Part shown: positions 25,163 through 32,619 of the stretch, in pieces | Layout: every line of letters starts with the position of its first letter | How positions within the stretch are numbered: the stretch's first letter is position 1 | Origin: Clostridia bacterium | GTDB taxonomy: Bacteria; Bacillota; Clostridia; Christensenellales; Borkfalkiaceae | DNA length: 41,725 nucleotides | NCBI GenBank assembly: GCA_017462985.1 | Contig: JAFTQB010000026.1 | Coordinates: 1-41,725, forward strand | Reading direction: 5' to 3' | The notes under the pieces: model-generated | Database searches by the model: none | What the model was told of the DNA's origin: nothing | The model's input: only the letters and a program-made list of their open reading frames with translations | Translations under genes and position numbers: made by a program

Positions 25163-25174
25163 CGCGTTTATCGT

Positions 25175-27547
25175 TTATTTATTGGCCTTTTGGGTTTTGT
25201 TTCCTTTCGCTTGCTGTTCAACGTCTTCCAACGTTTCATCGGACGGCTTCACAAGCAAGAGAATGATGATGAGAATGAGCATCAAGCCCGCAATACCGAA
25301 CAGGATCACGGAAACGATGTTGTTTTCCAACCATTGCGTTTCACCAGGGATCACGTCAGGTTCGGTTTCCACTTCCACCACCTTATAGGCGCAAGCTTTG
25401 AGCGAAGGCACCATCGCGTCGGTATAGACGTTCATCACCAAGAACAGTTCGCCTTCCTTTACAGCCGTAAAGGAGATATCCGAAGAATTCCAACCGTACG
25501 CGTAATCGTCGGGCATATCGTCTTTCTCATACGACGCGTCGTATTCCGTTACGGCTTTGAACAGATCGCCGATATTTTCCGCGCTCACGCCCAATTCCGC
25601 CGCGTATACTTCCAAATACAACTTATCGTAATTGCCGTCGGTTACTTCGGAAAGCCTGTCTTTCGCTTTGTCTACGATATCTTGATAGGAAATTTCATAA
25701 AGCTGATCTTTGGAAAGATTTGCGTTGTGCTTTTGGTTGTATCCGTCAAGATCCACGGTGTAAAGCTTTGCAGATTTTGAAGCGCCGGAAGCGTCGTCGC
25801 CAAGCAACTCGATATCGAAATCGTCGTATTTATCATCGATCGCCACGGTATCCAATCTCGTCTTATCCGTATCGGGGTCTTCCACCGAAAGGCTCGTTTC
25901 CGCTACCGTAAACGAGAAGTACGGGATCAGATCGATCTCCCAGATATTATCCGAAGAAATTTCCTGCTTTTCGCCCTTTTCATCGTAATAATACATCGTG
26001 TTGTTCGCCTTGTCTTTCGCGAACACCTTAAATTGATATTCGCCCGATTTGGATACGGGGAATTGAAGCGTACTTGAAGTCGCGCTTCTCGTAGAAGGCG
26101 TAGACGAAGTTTGATTGCTAGAACGGTAGCTGATCGTGAACGAAAGGTTTTTATAGCCGCCGTTATCGTTAATCAAGTTTTTCAGCGTAGGCAAATAGAA
26201 ATCCTTGCCCGCTTTTAAGTCTTTCGCGGCTTCCGTAACCAGCTCTTGGTAAGCCGTATTCTCGTCGTTATCGTAGACGATCTCGTCGTAATCCGTCGCT
26301 TTTTCCGTAACGGTGATCTCTTTCTCGCCAACGGTTTTTTTGGTGTTTTTCAAGAACGAATAGTACGCGCCGTCCTTGTTTTGATCCATGGGCACGAATT
26401 TGATTCCCGCCCAGCTTGCCGCCGCGCCGTCGGGCACAGCCGGCTCGTTTGCGTAATCCGCAAGATAATAACTCGTTTTGGTATCGCCTTTATAATATTC
26501 GTCGGAAAGATCGAATCTCACCGAAAGATATTCCTTGCCGTAGGTTTGGAACACCGATTTTTCCACGTCGCCGTCCATATAGTTGGTATCGTAGAAATAG
26601 GTGGAGGTGGTCAAATCCTTATAGCTTTCCTCTATCTTTTCCGCCGTCGTCAAATCGGGATCGTACTGCATATACTTCACCGAGGTGGTTACCGATCTGT
26701 CGATCACGTCGATCGCCACGTAATCCATCGCCCAAGCCGTACCAAGCGTATATCCCGTGATCTCGTTGTTTACGACAAGCACGGGTCTTGCGTCGTCAAC
26801 GATCTTCTCACTTTCCAGCTTAAAGGTTTGATAGTTGAGCGATTTCAACGAAACGTTCGTTTTGGGGTCTTCCGTTTCCTCTGCCGTTTTGTCGCGCACT
26901 TCCGCTTTGATCGAAAAAGGAGTCATCGCCACGCTCGAACTGGAGCTAGAAGCCACGTAATCGCCGTAATTCGCGCCAATATTGGTGAAAGTACCCGCTT
27001 TTTCGCCGCCCACGAACACGTCGAATTCGCCGTAATTCGCGCCTTCTCCCAAGGCTACTTTTACGGAAGTAAGATCGGTTATTTCCACGGTATTCTCGTT
27101 ATCGTTTACGGACGCATACACTTTCGTCGTTTCGCTTTCCGTAACCGTCTTAAACTTCAAGGTGTTCGTCGCTTTATCCTCTTTGGACGCCGCGGCAACC
27201 GCCGTTTCCAACACGACGGATACGCCCGTAAAGTTGGTATCGTTAAACGCAAGCTCAAAATTGAGATAATCGGTTTTATTTTCGTCCAAGTTATACCACT
27301 TCAGCGCCAAATCGCGGCGGTAAAGGGTAACGGAGCCCTTGTTCTTCATATCGAACGCAAGCCAATCGCCATCCGTCTTGCTCGTCGCGCCGCTCGTAGA
27401 AAACACCTCGGAAACCGACACGGAATATTTTTCCGCCGCCGTTTCATCGGCTTGTACGGGCGCCGTAAAGACCGCCCCGCTCAGCGCCGCCGCACCGATT
27501 GCCGATGCAAGCATCATTGTAAAAAATTTAAATTTTTGGTTTTTCAT
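25175..27547 (-). CDS. Large exported, membrane-anchored protein of unknown function
   Basis: 790 residues. An N-terminal signal peptide (basic start, hydrophobic 10-28, AxA-like site near residue 33) is followed by about 700 residues rich in D, E, T, S and Y, with alternating hydrophobic positions typical of beta-sandwich domains. Then come one transmembrane helix (about 744-766) and a short charged tail with several lysines. A serine run lies near residue 203, and a second S/T-rich stretch near 493-505. It has no LPXTG. No cysteine-rich or catalytic motif was recognised. It would face outward as a type I membrane protein. AAGAGG precedes the ATG; strong own promoter and terminator make it monocistronic. 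It might be a surface sensor, adhesin or stalk-like scaffold. None of these is supported directly. Confidence 0.75.
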   Translation of the reverse strand: MKNQKFKFFTMMLASAIGAAALSGAVFTAPVQADETAAEKYSVSVSEVFSTSGATSKTDGDWLAFDMKNKGSVTLYRRDLALKWYNLDENKTDYLNFELAFNDTNFTGVSVVLETAVAAASKEDKATNTLKFKTVTESETTKVYASVNDNENTVEITDLTSVKVALGEGANYGEFDVFVGGEKAGTFTNIGANYGDYVASSSSSSVAMTPFSIKAEVRDKTAEETEDPKTNVSLKSLNYQTFKLESEKIVDDARPVLVVNNEITGYTLGTAWAMDYVAIDVIDRSVTTSVKYMQYDPDLTTAEKIEESYKDLTTSTYFYDTNYMDGDVEKSVFQTYGKEYLSVRFDLSDEYYKGDTKTSYYLADYANEPAVPDGAAASWAGIKFVPMDQNKDGAYYSFLKNTKKTVGEKEITVTEKATDYDEIVYDNDENTAYQELVTEAAKDLKAGKDFYLPTLKNLINDNGGYKNLSFTISYRSSNQTSSTPSTRSATSSTLQFPVSKSGEYQFKVFAKDKANNTMYYYDEKGEKQEISSDNIWEIDLIPYFSFTVAETSLSVEDPDTDKTRLDTVAIDDKYDDFDIELLGDDASGASKSAKLYTVDLDGYNQKHNANLSKDQLYEISYQDIVDKAKDRLSEVTDGNYDKLYLEVYAAELGVSAENIGDLFKAVTEYDASYEKDDMPDDYAYGWNSSDISFTAVKEGELFLVMNVYTDAMVPSLKACAYKVVEVETEPDVIPGETQWLENNIVSVILFGIAGLMLILIIILLLVKPSDETLEDVEQQAKGNKTQKANK

Positions 27548-27595
27548 GAAAGAAATGCCTCTTAATTTTGTGTAAGTTATTATTACGCTCTTTTT

Positions 27596-27624
27596 ATTTT
27601 ACACCCAAACGCACGTTTTGTCAA
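27596..27624 (-). promoter_or_regulatory. Promoter of the exported-protein gene
   Basis: Minus-strand TTGACA (27619-27624), 17-bp spacer, TAAAAT (27596-27601); leader about 42 nt. Confidence 0.88.
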
Positions 27625-27660
27625 ACGCATTTCAGGCGAAAATCGCTCTTTTTTTAATTT

Positions 27661-28389
27661 TCACTTAATTTCCATATGTTCGGCAAGATCAAACGCTTTC
27701 CAAGGCGCTTCTTCTTGCGGGGGACTGACGATAAATTTCATCCGCTCTTTCGTGATCGGATGCAAAAACGACAGCGAATACGCCCACAGCGCGAGTTTGC
27801 CCTTTTGCGCGAGCGCGCCGCCGTAGCGCATATCCCCAAACACGGGATGGGAAATGCCCGCCATTTGCACGCGAATCTGATGCGTTCTGCCCGTATGCAA
27901 GCGCACCTCTACCAAGGAATACTTGCTTTTGCTCTGCAACACCTTATAATCCAACTCCGCGTATTTTGCTCCGTCCTCGGTGGACGTGCAAATATATACC
28001 ATATTATTTACGGTGTTTTTTCTAAGATAATTGCAAAGCGTGCCGCGCTCATCGCTCGGCGTGCCGCAAAGCACCGTTAAATATTTTTTTTCAAACTCCC
28101 CTTTTTGCATTCCCGCAGTGAGCCGCGCCGCCGCTTTGGAAGTTTTGGCGTACACCATCACGCCGCCCGTAGGACGATCCAAACGGTGCACTAGCCCCAC
28201 GTATACGTTGCCGGGTTTCTTGTAGGCGACCTTTAAATAGTTTTTCACCATATCCAAAAGATTTTCGTCCTTGCTTTCGTCGGGGCAACAAGCCGTCATT
28301 TGCGGCTTCATCACGACGATGATATGGTTGTCCTCGTAAAGAATGGGAAATTCGGGAGCGAACCCCTCTTGTTCAATCGTTTCCGTCAT
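27661..28389 (-). CDS. RluA-family pseudouridine synthase (no S4 domain)
   Basis: Second paralogue, 242 residues. The catalytic aspartate is D71 in HRLDRPTGG (glycine in place of the common serine). The second motif is RLHTGRTHQIRVQMAGISHPVFGDMRYGG. It lacks the N-terminal S4 domain found in the gene at 24293, so it probably has a different target. Its ATG lies inside the end of the methyltransferase gene (17-bp overlap). No convincing terminator follows its stop. Confidence 0.88.
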   Translation of the reverse strand: MTETIEQEGFAPEFPILYEDNHIIVVMKPQMTACCPDESKDENLLDMVKNYLKVAYKKPGNVYVGLVHRLDRPTGGVMVYAKTSKAAARLTAGMQKGEFEKKYLTVLCGTPSDERGTLCNYLRKNTVNNMVYICTSTEDGAKYAELDYKVLQSKSKYSLVEVRLHTGRTHQIRVQMAGISHPVFGDMRYGGALAQKGKLALWAYSLSFLHPITKERMKFIVSPPQEEAPWKAFDLAEHMEIK

Positions 28390-29245
28390 TGATAAACATA
28401 CCTCCTGCTCCGCAAGGCAGGGCGATGCCCTCCTCCGTCTTAATCCCCACTTCGTACGCTTCCGCGCGACCTTTAAAGCCCTTCATCGTCAGCGTGAGGA
28501 TATTCTTTAATACCATCGGTTGCAAACCCGTCGTATAACTGTTGATAAGCACGAACAGCGGATTTTCGGAAAGCACCTGCGTACAAAGCCCAACGAATTT
28601 ATAAAGATCGTTTTCGATCTTCCACATTTCGCCGTTCGGGCCTCTGCCGTACGAGGGCGGATCCATGATGATCGCGTCGTATTTATTGCCGCGGCGAATT
28701 TCGCGCTGAACAAATTTCAAGCAATCGTCGACGATATACCGTATCCCCGTATCGACGCCCGAAAGCCGCGCGTTCTCGCCCGCGCGCTCCACCATTCCCT
28801 TCGCCGCGTCCACGTGCGTTACCTGCGCGCCCGCTTTGGCACAAGCCACCGACGCGCCGCCCGTATAGGCGAAAAGATTGAGCACCTTGATGGGTCTGCC
28901 CGCGTTTTTAATCAGCTCCGTCATTCTTTCCCAGTTCACGGCTTGTTCGGGGAACAGCCCCGTATGCTTAAAGCCCATGGGCTTGATCTTAAAGGAAATA
29001 TCCAACCGATCGTAGGATATGTTCCACTCCTCGGGCATCGGCTTTAAATATTTCCAACCGCCGCCCCCTTTTTCGCTGCGTTTATAATATGCGTTGAGTT
29101 TGGGATAGGAAAACAGATCGATCTGCGCCGACCAGATCACCTGCGGATCGGGACGAAGCAAATATACGTCCTTCCAGCGTTCCAATTTATATCCGTCGCC
29201 CGTCGCGATGATGGAATAATCTTTCCAATTTTCGGAAATTTTCAT
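28373..29245 (-). CDS. Class I SAM-dependent rRNA methyltransferase (RlmI/RlmK-like)
   Basis: 290-residue Rossmann-fold methyltransferase of COG1092 type. SAM-binding motif I is VLNLFAYTGGASVACA (121-136); the base-binding motif is MDPPSYGRGP (194-203), characteristic of cytosine/guanine methyltransferases acting on 23S rRNA. The PUA domain of full-length RlmI is absent. AAGGA lies 9 nt before the start. Co-transcribed with the overlapping pseudouridine synthase gene, which makes a small rRNA-modification operon. Confidence 0.85.
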   Translation of the reverse strand: MKISENWKDYSIIATGDGYKLERWKDVYLLRPDPQVIWSAQIDLFSYPKLNAYYKRSEKGGGGWKYLKPMPEEWNISYDRLDISFKIKPMGFKHTGLFPEQAVNWERMTELIKNAGRPIKVLNLFAYTGGASVACAKAGAQVTHVDAAKGMVERAGENARLSGVDTGIRYIVDDCLKFVQREIRRGNKYDAIIMDPPSYGRGPNGEMWKIENDLYKFVGLCTQVLSENPLFVLINSYTTGLQPMVLKNILTLTMKGFKGRAEAYEVGIKTEEGIALPCGAGGMFINDGND

Positions 29246-29280
29246 TCGCTTTTTTCCTTATTATATATTTAGACTAATCT

Positions 29281-29309
29281 ATTATAGCGAAAAAGCGTTT
29301 GGTTGTAAA
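29281..29309 (-). promoter_or_regulatory. Promoter of the methyltransferase-pseudouridine synthase operon
   Basis: Minus-strand TTTACA (29304-29309), 17-bp spacer, TATAAT (29281-29286), leader about 30 nt. Confidence 0.85.
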
Positions 29310-29399
29310 GTATTTTTCGCCAAAAAAGCGCAAAAAGTCCGCGGGCAAGTCAAGAGAAAAAACTTTTCAAAATTTTTTTGATTTTTTAACGAAAAACAG

Positions 29400-29428
29400 T
29401 TGACAAACCATTATTTTTTTAGTATTAT
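29400..29428 (+). promoter_or_regulatory. Promoter of tRNA-fMet / tRNA-Met
   Basis: TTGACA (29400-29405), 17-bp spacer, TATTAT (29423-29428), 44 bp before tRNA-fMet. Confidence 0.88.
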
Positions 29429-29472
29429 GATTAAGCTCTTTTGCGGAAAGCTCCGTAAAAGTCAGCCAATAT

Positions 29473-29549
<77 letters not shown>

Positions 29550-29552
29550 CAT

Positions 29553-29629
29553 GGCGGCGTAGCTCAGTTGGTCAGAGCGACCGGTTCATACCCGGTAGGT
29601 CATAAGTTCGAATCTCATCGCCGCTACCA
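29553..29629 (+). tRNA. tRNA-Met(CAT), elongator
   Basis: 77-nt cloverleaf with encoded CCA; anticodon loop TTCATAC. Acceptor GGCGGCG/CGCCGCT ends in a G-T pair. It lacks the C4/C5 TilS determinants and the initiator mismatch, so it is elongator Met. It begins 3 nt after tRNA-fMet. Confidence 0.9.
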
Positions 29630-29675
29630 CATTGAAAAAAAGTAAATATTTTTTACGAACACACCGTAAAAACGG

Positions 29676-29704
29676 TTGATATTCGGAAAGAAATATGTTA
29701 TACT
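29676..29704 (+). promoter_or_regulatory. Promoter of tRNA-Glu
   Basis: TTGATA (29676-29681), 17-bp spacer, TATACT (29699-29704), 12 bp before the tRNA. Confidence 0.8.
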
Positions 29705-29716
29705 ACATAAGCATAC

Positions 29717-29791
29717 GGCCCGTTGGTCAAGCGGTTAAGACACCACCCTTTCACGGTGGTAACATGGGTTCGAGTCCCGTACGGGTCACCA
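29717..29791 (+). tRNA. tRNA-Glu(TTC)
   Basis: 75-nt cloverleaf with encoded CCA; anticodon loop CTTTCAC; acceptor GGCCCGT/ACGGGTC with a G2-T pair. Its 3' end borders decayed, mobile-element-like DNA and could be an old integration site. Confidence 0.95.
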
Positions 29792-29796
29792 ACATT

Positions 29797-29836
29797 AGGC
29801 ATTTATGCAATAAATCATTGCATAAATGCCTTTTTG
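29797..29836 (+). terminator. Terminator of tRNA-Glu
   Basis: 15-bp perfect stem (AGGCATTTATGCAAT with its complement), 5-nt loop, then TTTTT. Confidence 0.9.
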
Positions 29837-29889
29837 TTTGCATAAATAAATAGAATTTTGCCCGTTTTTCTATTTTATTCCGCGTTTTA

Positions 29890-29907
29890 GGACAGCAATT
29901 TGGACAG
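29890..29907 (+). repeat. Direct repeat GGACAG x2, 12-bp period
   Basis: GGACAG at 29890 and 29902. It lies in otherwise featureless DNA between the tRNA-Glu terminator and the pseudogene terminator. It could be a remnant recombinase site, but it is short enough to arise by chance. Confidence 0.25.
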
Positions 29908-29916
29908 TATTCACTT

Positions 29917-29961
29917 AAAATACCGAGTTAAACTTTCTACAAGTTCAACTCGGTATTTTTA
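29917..29961 (-). terminator. Terminator downstream of the sigma-like pseudogene
   Basis: 10-bp stem ATACCGAGTT/AACTCGGTAT with A and T tracts on both sides. It starts about 18 bp after the last stop of the decayed frame at 29979, so it looks like the original terminator of that gene. Confidence 0.7.
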
Positions 29962-29978
29962 TTTTATTCCCTCTTTTA

Positions 29979-30433
29979 CTATTTGAGGCGGATTCGCAGC
30001 GCATAACCCTTTCTAAAAACCTTTATTTTCAAGGCTTTGAGCGCTCTGCCCATCACTGTCCCAAGAAATATTATTCAAATTTATTTACAAGCAAATACTC
30101 ATATAAGAGGGAATGCAAATAATACCATCCTTTACCGCAAGATTTTTAGGATGAATGATATATGCTTGTCCTATCTAACTCTTTCATTACCGCTTTGATA
30201 TATCGCCTACGCCTCTGTTTTGCCACATATATTTTCGCCCTATCAGACGGAACTTACACTCCTATCATTACATCGCGATCATCATCTTCTCAAATGTCAA
30301 ATTATTTTTTCCTTCCAGCCTCTCTTTGCAAATATGTATACATGGCTTGTCCCGTCAATTGTCTATAATACTTTGTTCTATCCGTGGAATAAAATTCACC
30401 ATTAGAATCAAGTATGTAAAATATTTTTTTCAT
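29979..30433 (-). pseudogene. Decayed mobile-element-type sigma-like gene
   Basis: From the ATG at 30433 a 43-codon peptide (MKKIFYILDSNGEFYSTDRT..., ending GRKK) stops at 30302. The same frame then continues to read like protein through a TGA and a TAA, giving EDDDRDVMIGV and VPSDRAKIYVAKQRRRR...MKELDRTS, until a stop at 30146. Each stop is one substitution from a plausible sense codon. Farther on, in another frame, GRALKALKIKVFRKGYALRIRLK ends at 29979, resembling the C-terminal end of a helix-turn-helix region. The N-terminal pattern (ILDSNGxFYSTD...YYRxLTGxAMYxYL) is what I recall from small sigma-70-like proteins of clostridial integrative elements. The family assignment is from memory; the broken frame itself is visible. 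Confidence 0.5.
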
Positions 30434-30528
30434 ATTTTTCTTCGATTTTCAGATTTTGTTTTTCGTCAAATTCCGCTATTGGAGGCGCTCGAATAAGAGC
30501 GAAGATTATAGGCTCATCATCTTCTCAA
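30279..30528. repeat. 15-bp direct repeat flanking the pseudogene 5' part
   Basis: TCATCATCTTCTCAA occurs at 30279-30293 and 30514-30528, 235 bp apart. One copy lies inside the pseudogene, the other between it and the end of the sugar cluster. It could be a scar of insertion or deletion. Confidence 0.4.
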
Positions 30529-30538
30529 GCTATCATTT

Positions 30539-31720
30539 TCAAAACTTCAAATCGGGATTTTCCGCGAAATGTTTGAGCATTACAATGGGATCAGATTCGC
30601 TTAAATTTTCAATAACAACTCCTTCTTTCGCCGCCTTTGCGCTAACGAAATACTCGTCGTGCGTAAGCTGTCCGTAACGAATCAGCGCGGGCGTTTCTAT
30701 CACGTGTCCACCGAACGTGCCGTGACCTTGCAGCATGATCATACCGTACGCCGCGCCGTCCTTGATTACTACCTTTTGTCCAGGATATACCGTCAAGCGT
30801 TTCGCGCAAGCAAGCTTGGATTTATAGCAAACCCATTCTTCCTTATGCGCTTCGTCTTCGTGGTGTACGATGGGACGCATAAAACGGTTTTTCTTGAAGT
30901 CGGGGTCGACGTTCAAATCCCAATCGATAACGTCCATCAAATAATCGAAGTTCCCCTTTTCTTCTTCGGGGCAGTTTTTCCAAAGCAAGTCCTCGGAAAC
31001 GCACTGTCCGCCGTAGAGTACCGACTGATACATCGCATATACGTCGGAAGCGAACTGCGGCTCGTACGTACAAACGCTCGCAGGCGCGTGCAACACTCCG
31101 GGAGGAACGTCCCAACCCGTGTCGAGCTCGATTTTATACGCTTGCGAATAATCAAGCAAATGATTGTCCCCTTTATGGAAGTTTTCAAGGCATTTTTTAA
31201 TTTCTTCCTTCGTGCAATCGGGGTTCAAACCAAAGAACGTAAACGGGAACTCACCGCCGTGGTTGTTCACCTGCGCGGGGAAGAAATACATTTCGGGCTT
31301 CCCTTCCGCGCCTACGCGCTTTGCATGCTCGTCACGGTGATGAATATGATGAGGCAAAGGACCTGCGTTATCGAAAAATTTCGAGAACATAGGCCACTTA
31401 TGGTATTTATCCCAAAGTTCGCCGATGATTTCGTCCTGTAATTCGTCCACCATATCGCGAAGGAGCATCTGTTCTTTCCCGTCCTTGGAAACAACGTAGG
31501 AAAGTCCTTCGTCGTCGGGCGTTGCAGGACCGTTTTCCGCCCAAGTGGTGGAAGCGAACCATCTTTCGTCGATACCGCCCCTTTCAAGCCCTAACACGTA
31601 ATAATCGTCGGGGTGAAGCTTAATGCGTTTACCAGGACGACAGAACGCTCTGGGTACCCAAGTGGGCTTCAAACGCAAAATACCGTTGCCTTCTTTGAAT
31701 AACTTTTCGCTCAATTTCAT
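30539..31720 (-). CDS. Mannose-6-phosphate isomerase-like cupin protein
   Basis: 393-residue double-cupin protein resembling type I phosphomannose isomerases. Probable metal-site elements are H125/H127 in PLPHHIHHRDEHA, E143 in GKPEMYFF (compare KPEM of ManA) and H211 in VPPGVLHAP. The spacing differs from classical ManA, so another sugar or sugar phosphate (lyxose/mannose type) is possible. It is the last gene of the mannoside cluster, 12 bp after the DUF4432 gene. Isomerising mannose-6-phosphate to fructose-6-phosphate would connect the cluster to glycolysis. No canonical terminator follows, only a CGCTC/GAGCG hairpin without T-tract. Confidence 0.65.
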   Translation of the reverse strand: MKLSEKLFKEGNGILRLKPTWVPRAFCRPGKRIKLHPDDYYVLGLERGGIDERWFASTTWAENGPATPDDEGLSYVVSKDGKEQMLLRDMVDELQDEIIGELWDKYHKWPMFSKFFDNAGPLPHHIHHRDEHAKRVGAEGKPEMYFFPAQVNNHGGEFPFTFFGLNPDCTKEEIKKCLENFHKGDNHLLDYSQAYKIELDTGWDVPPGVLHAPASVCTYEPQFASDVYAMYQSVLYGGQCVSEDLLWKNCPEEEKGNFDYLMDVIDWDLNVDPDFKKNRFMRPIVHHEDEAHKEEWVCYKSKLACAKRLTVYPGQKVVIKDGAAYGMIMLQGHGTFGGHVIETPALIRYGQLTHDEYFVSAKAAKEGVVIENLSESDPIVMLKHFAENPDLKF

Positions 31721-31732
31721 AATTATTTCTCC

Positions 31733-32617
31733 TTATTGGAAATTTATTTTTATTTTATATGTTTTTTGTTCACCTGCTTTTAACACACGCGTTTGAAAGT
31801 TATCAAACCGAGTTAAAGACGGTTCTATGCCAAGCGCGTAATCGCCGCTGATCATACTTTTCCATTCTAGTGTCACGGGGAAATCTTGTACGTCGTAGCA
31901 CATTTCAACGGCTATTTCCTTTTCGGGATTTTCCAAACGAACGCAGCCCTCTTTTAAAGTGTGATAGTACACGTGTTCGTCGCCGCCGTCTACGGGCGCG
32001 GTGATACGGAACATATCCGCTTTATTCTTTTCCGCTACCGCCGTCAATGGATCGCTTTGAAGGGCAGGAATTTCTATGCGCAAGCATTCGTCCAAGAACG
32101 GATATCCGTAATTGACGTGATACAAAAGCACGTAGTCCGTTTCCGAATACCCCCTATTTTCCAATGTATCCTTTATGGAAACAGAATTTTCCGTCACCGC
32201 AAAACAACGATTCATCACGAAATTTTTTCCAAACAGAGCGGTTTCTCTTACTTCGCCGCAAACATAAAGAATTGCGTCTTTTTCATAAGCGTAAGCAACG
32301 TCGCACTTTTTATAATGGAGGCTACCATGTACAGGTTTACCGTCCACACACGAAGAAACGTTATCCATACCGCAGGTGTATAAAAAACCGCCCTCGAAGT
32401 TACCAACAAAGTCCCGCGCCCCGTCGTTTAATCCATTTTTGCTCAAAAAGGAAATATTTACGCCCTTGTATTTTACCCATACGATATCCAACGCGTTGTC
32501 CTTATTAAAAAGCACTTCCAGTGCGCCGTTTTGCACCAAAATACAATTTTTCCCGTCTATGAAAACGTCTTTTGCAAAACACATTTGCGTTATGTTACCC
32601 ACTTTTCTGTTATCCAT
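31733..32617 (-). CDS. DUF4432 / aldose-1-epimerase-like protein
   Basis: 294-residue galactose-mutarotase-fold protein. Segments typical of DUF4432 are NFEGGFLYTCGMDN, HGSLHYKKCDV, GEVRETALFGKNFVMNR and YVLLYHVNYGYPFLDE. These supply conserved histidines of the sugar pocket. Probably a mutarotase for a mannose-type or rarer aldose released by the neighbouring hydrolases. The ATG at 32617 has AAAGGA 7 nt upstream. It starts 2 bp after the stop of the GHL6-like gene. Confidence 0.75.
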   Translation of the reverse strand: MDNRKVGNITQMCFAKDVFIDGKNCILVQNGALEVLFNKDNALDIVWVKYKGVNISFLSKNGLNDGARDFVGNFEGGFLYTCGMDNVSSCVDGKPVHGSLHYKKCDVAYAYEKDAILYVCGEVRETALFGKNFVMNRCFAVTENSVSIKDTLENRGYSETDYVLLYHVNYGYPFLDECLRIEIPALQSDPLTAVAEKNKADMFRITAPVDGGDEHVYYHTLKEGCVRLENPEKEIAVEMCYDVQDFPVTLEWKSMISGDYALGIEPSLTRFDNFQTRVLKAGEQKTYKIKINFQ

Positions 32618-32619
32618 GT

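Noticed and set aside
26246..27565. 439-codon plus-strand open frame
   Set aside because: It lies opposite the exported-protein gene, is dominated by R/H/F/I runs typical of antisense frames, and has no promoter or ribosome site.
27620..27660. Terminator after the second pseudouridine synthase
   Set aside because: Only a GCGA/CGC mini-stem is visible and no T-tract follows on the minus strand.
30162..30405. Short plus-strand frames in the gene-poor stretch
   Set aside because: They lie opposite the decayed minus-strand sigma-like gene, whose frame has clear protein character; the plus frames have no ribosome site.
30146..30433. Stop-codon recoding as an explanation for the interrupted frame
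   Set aside because: Both TAA and TGA interrupt it, and every other gene in the window terminates normally with these codons; decay is simpler.
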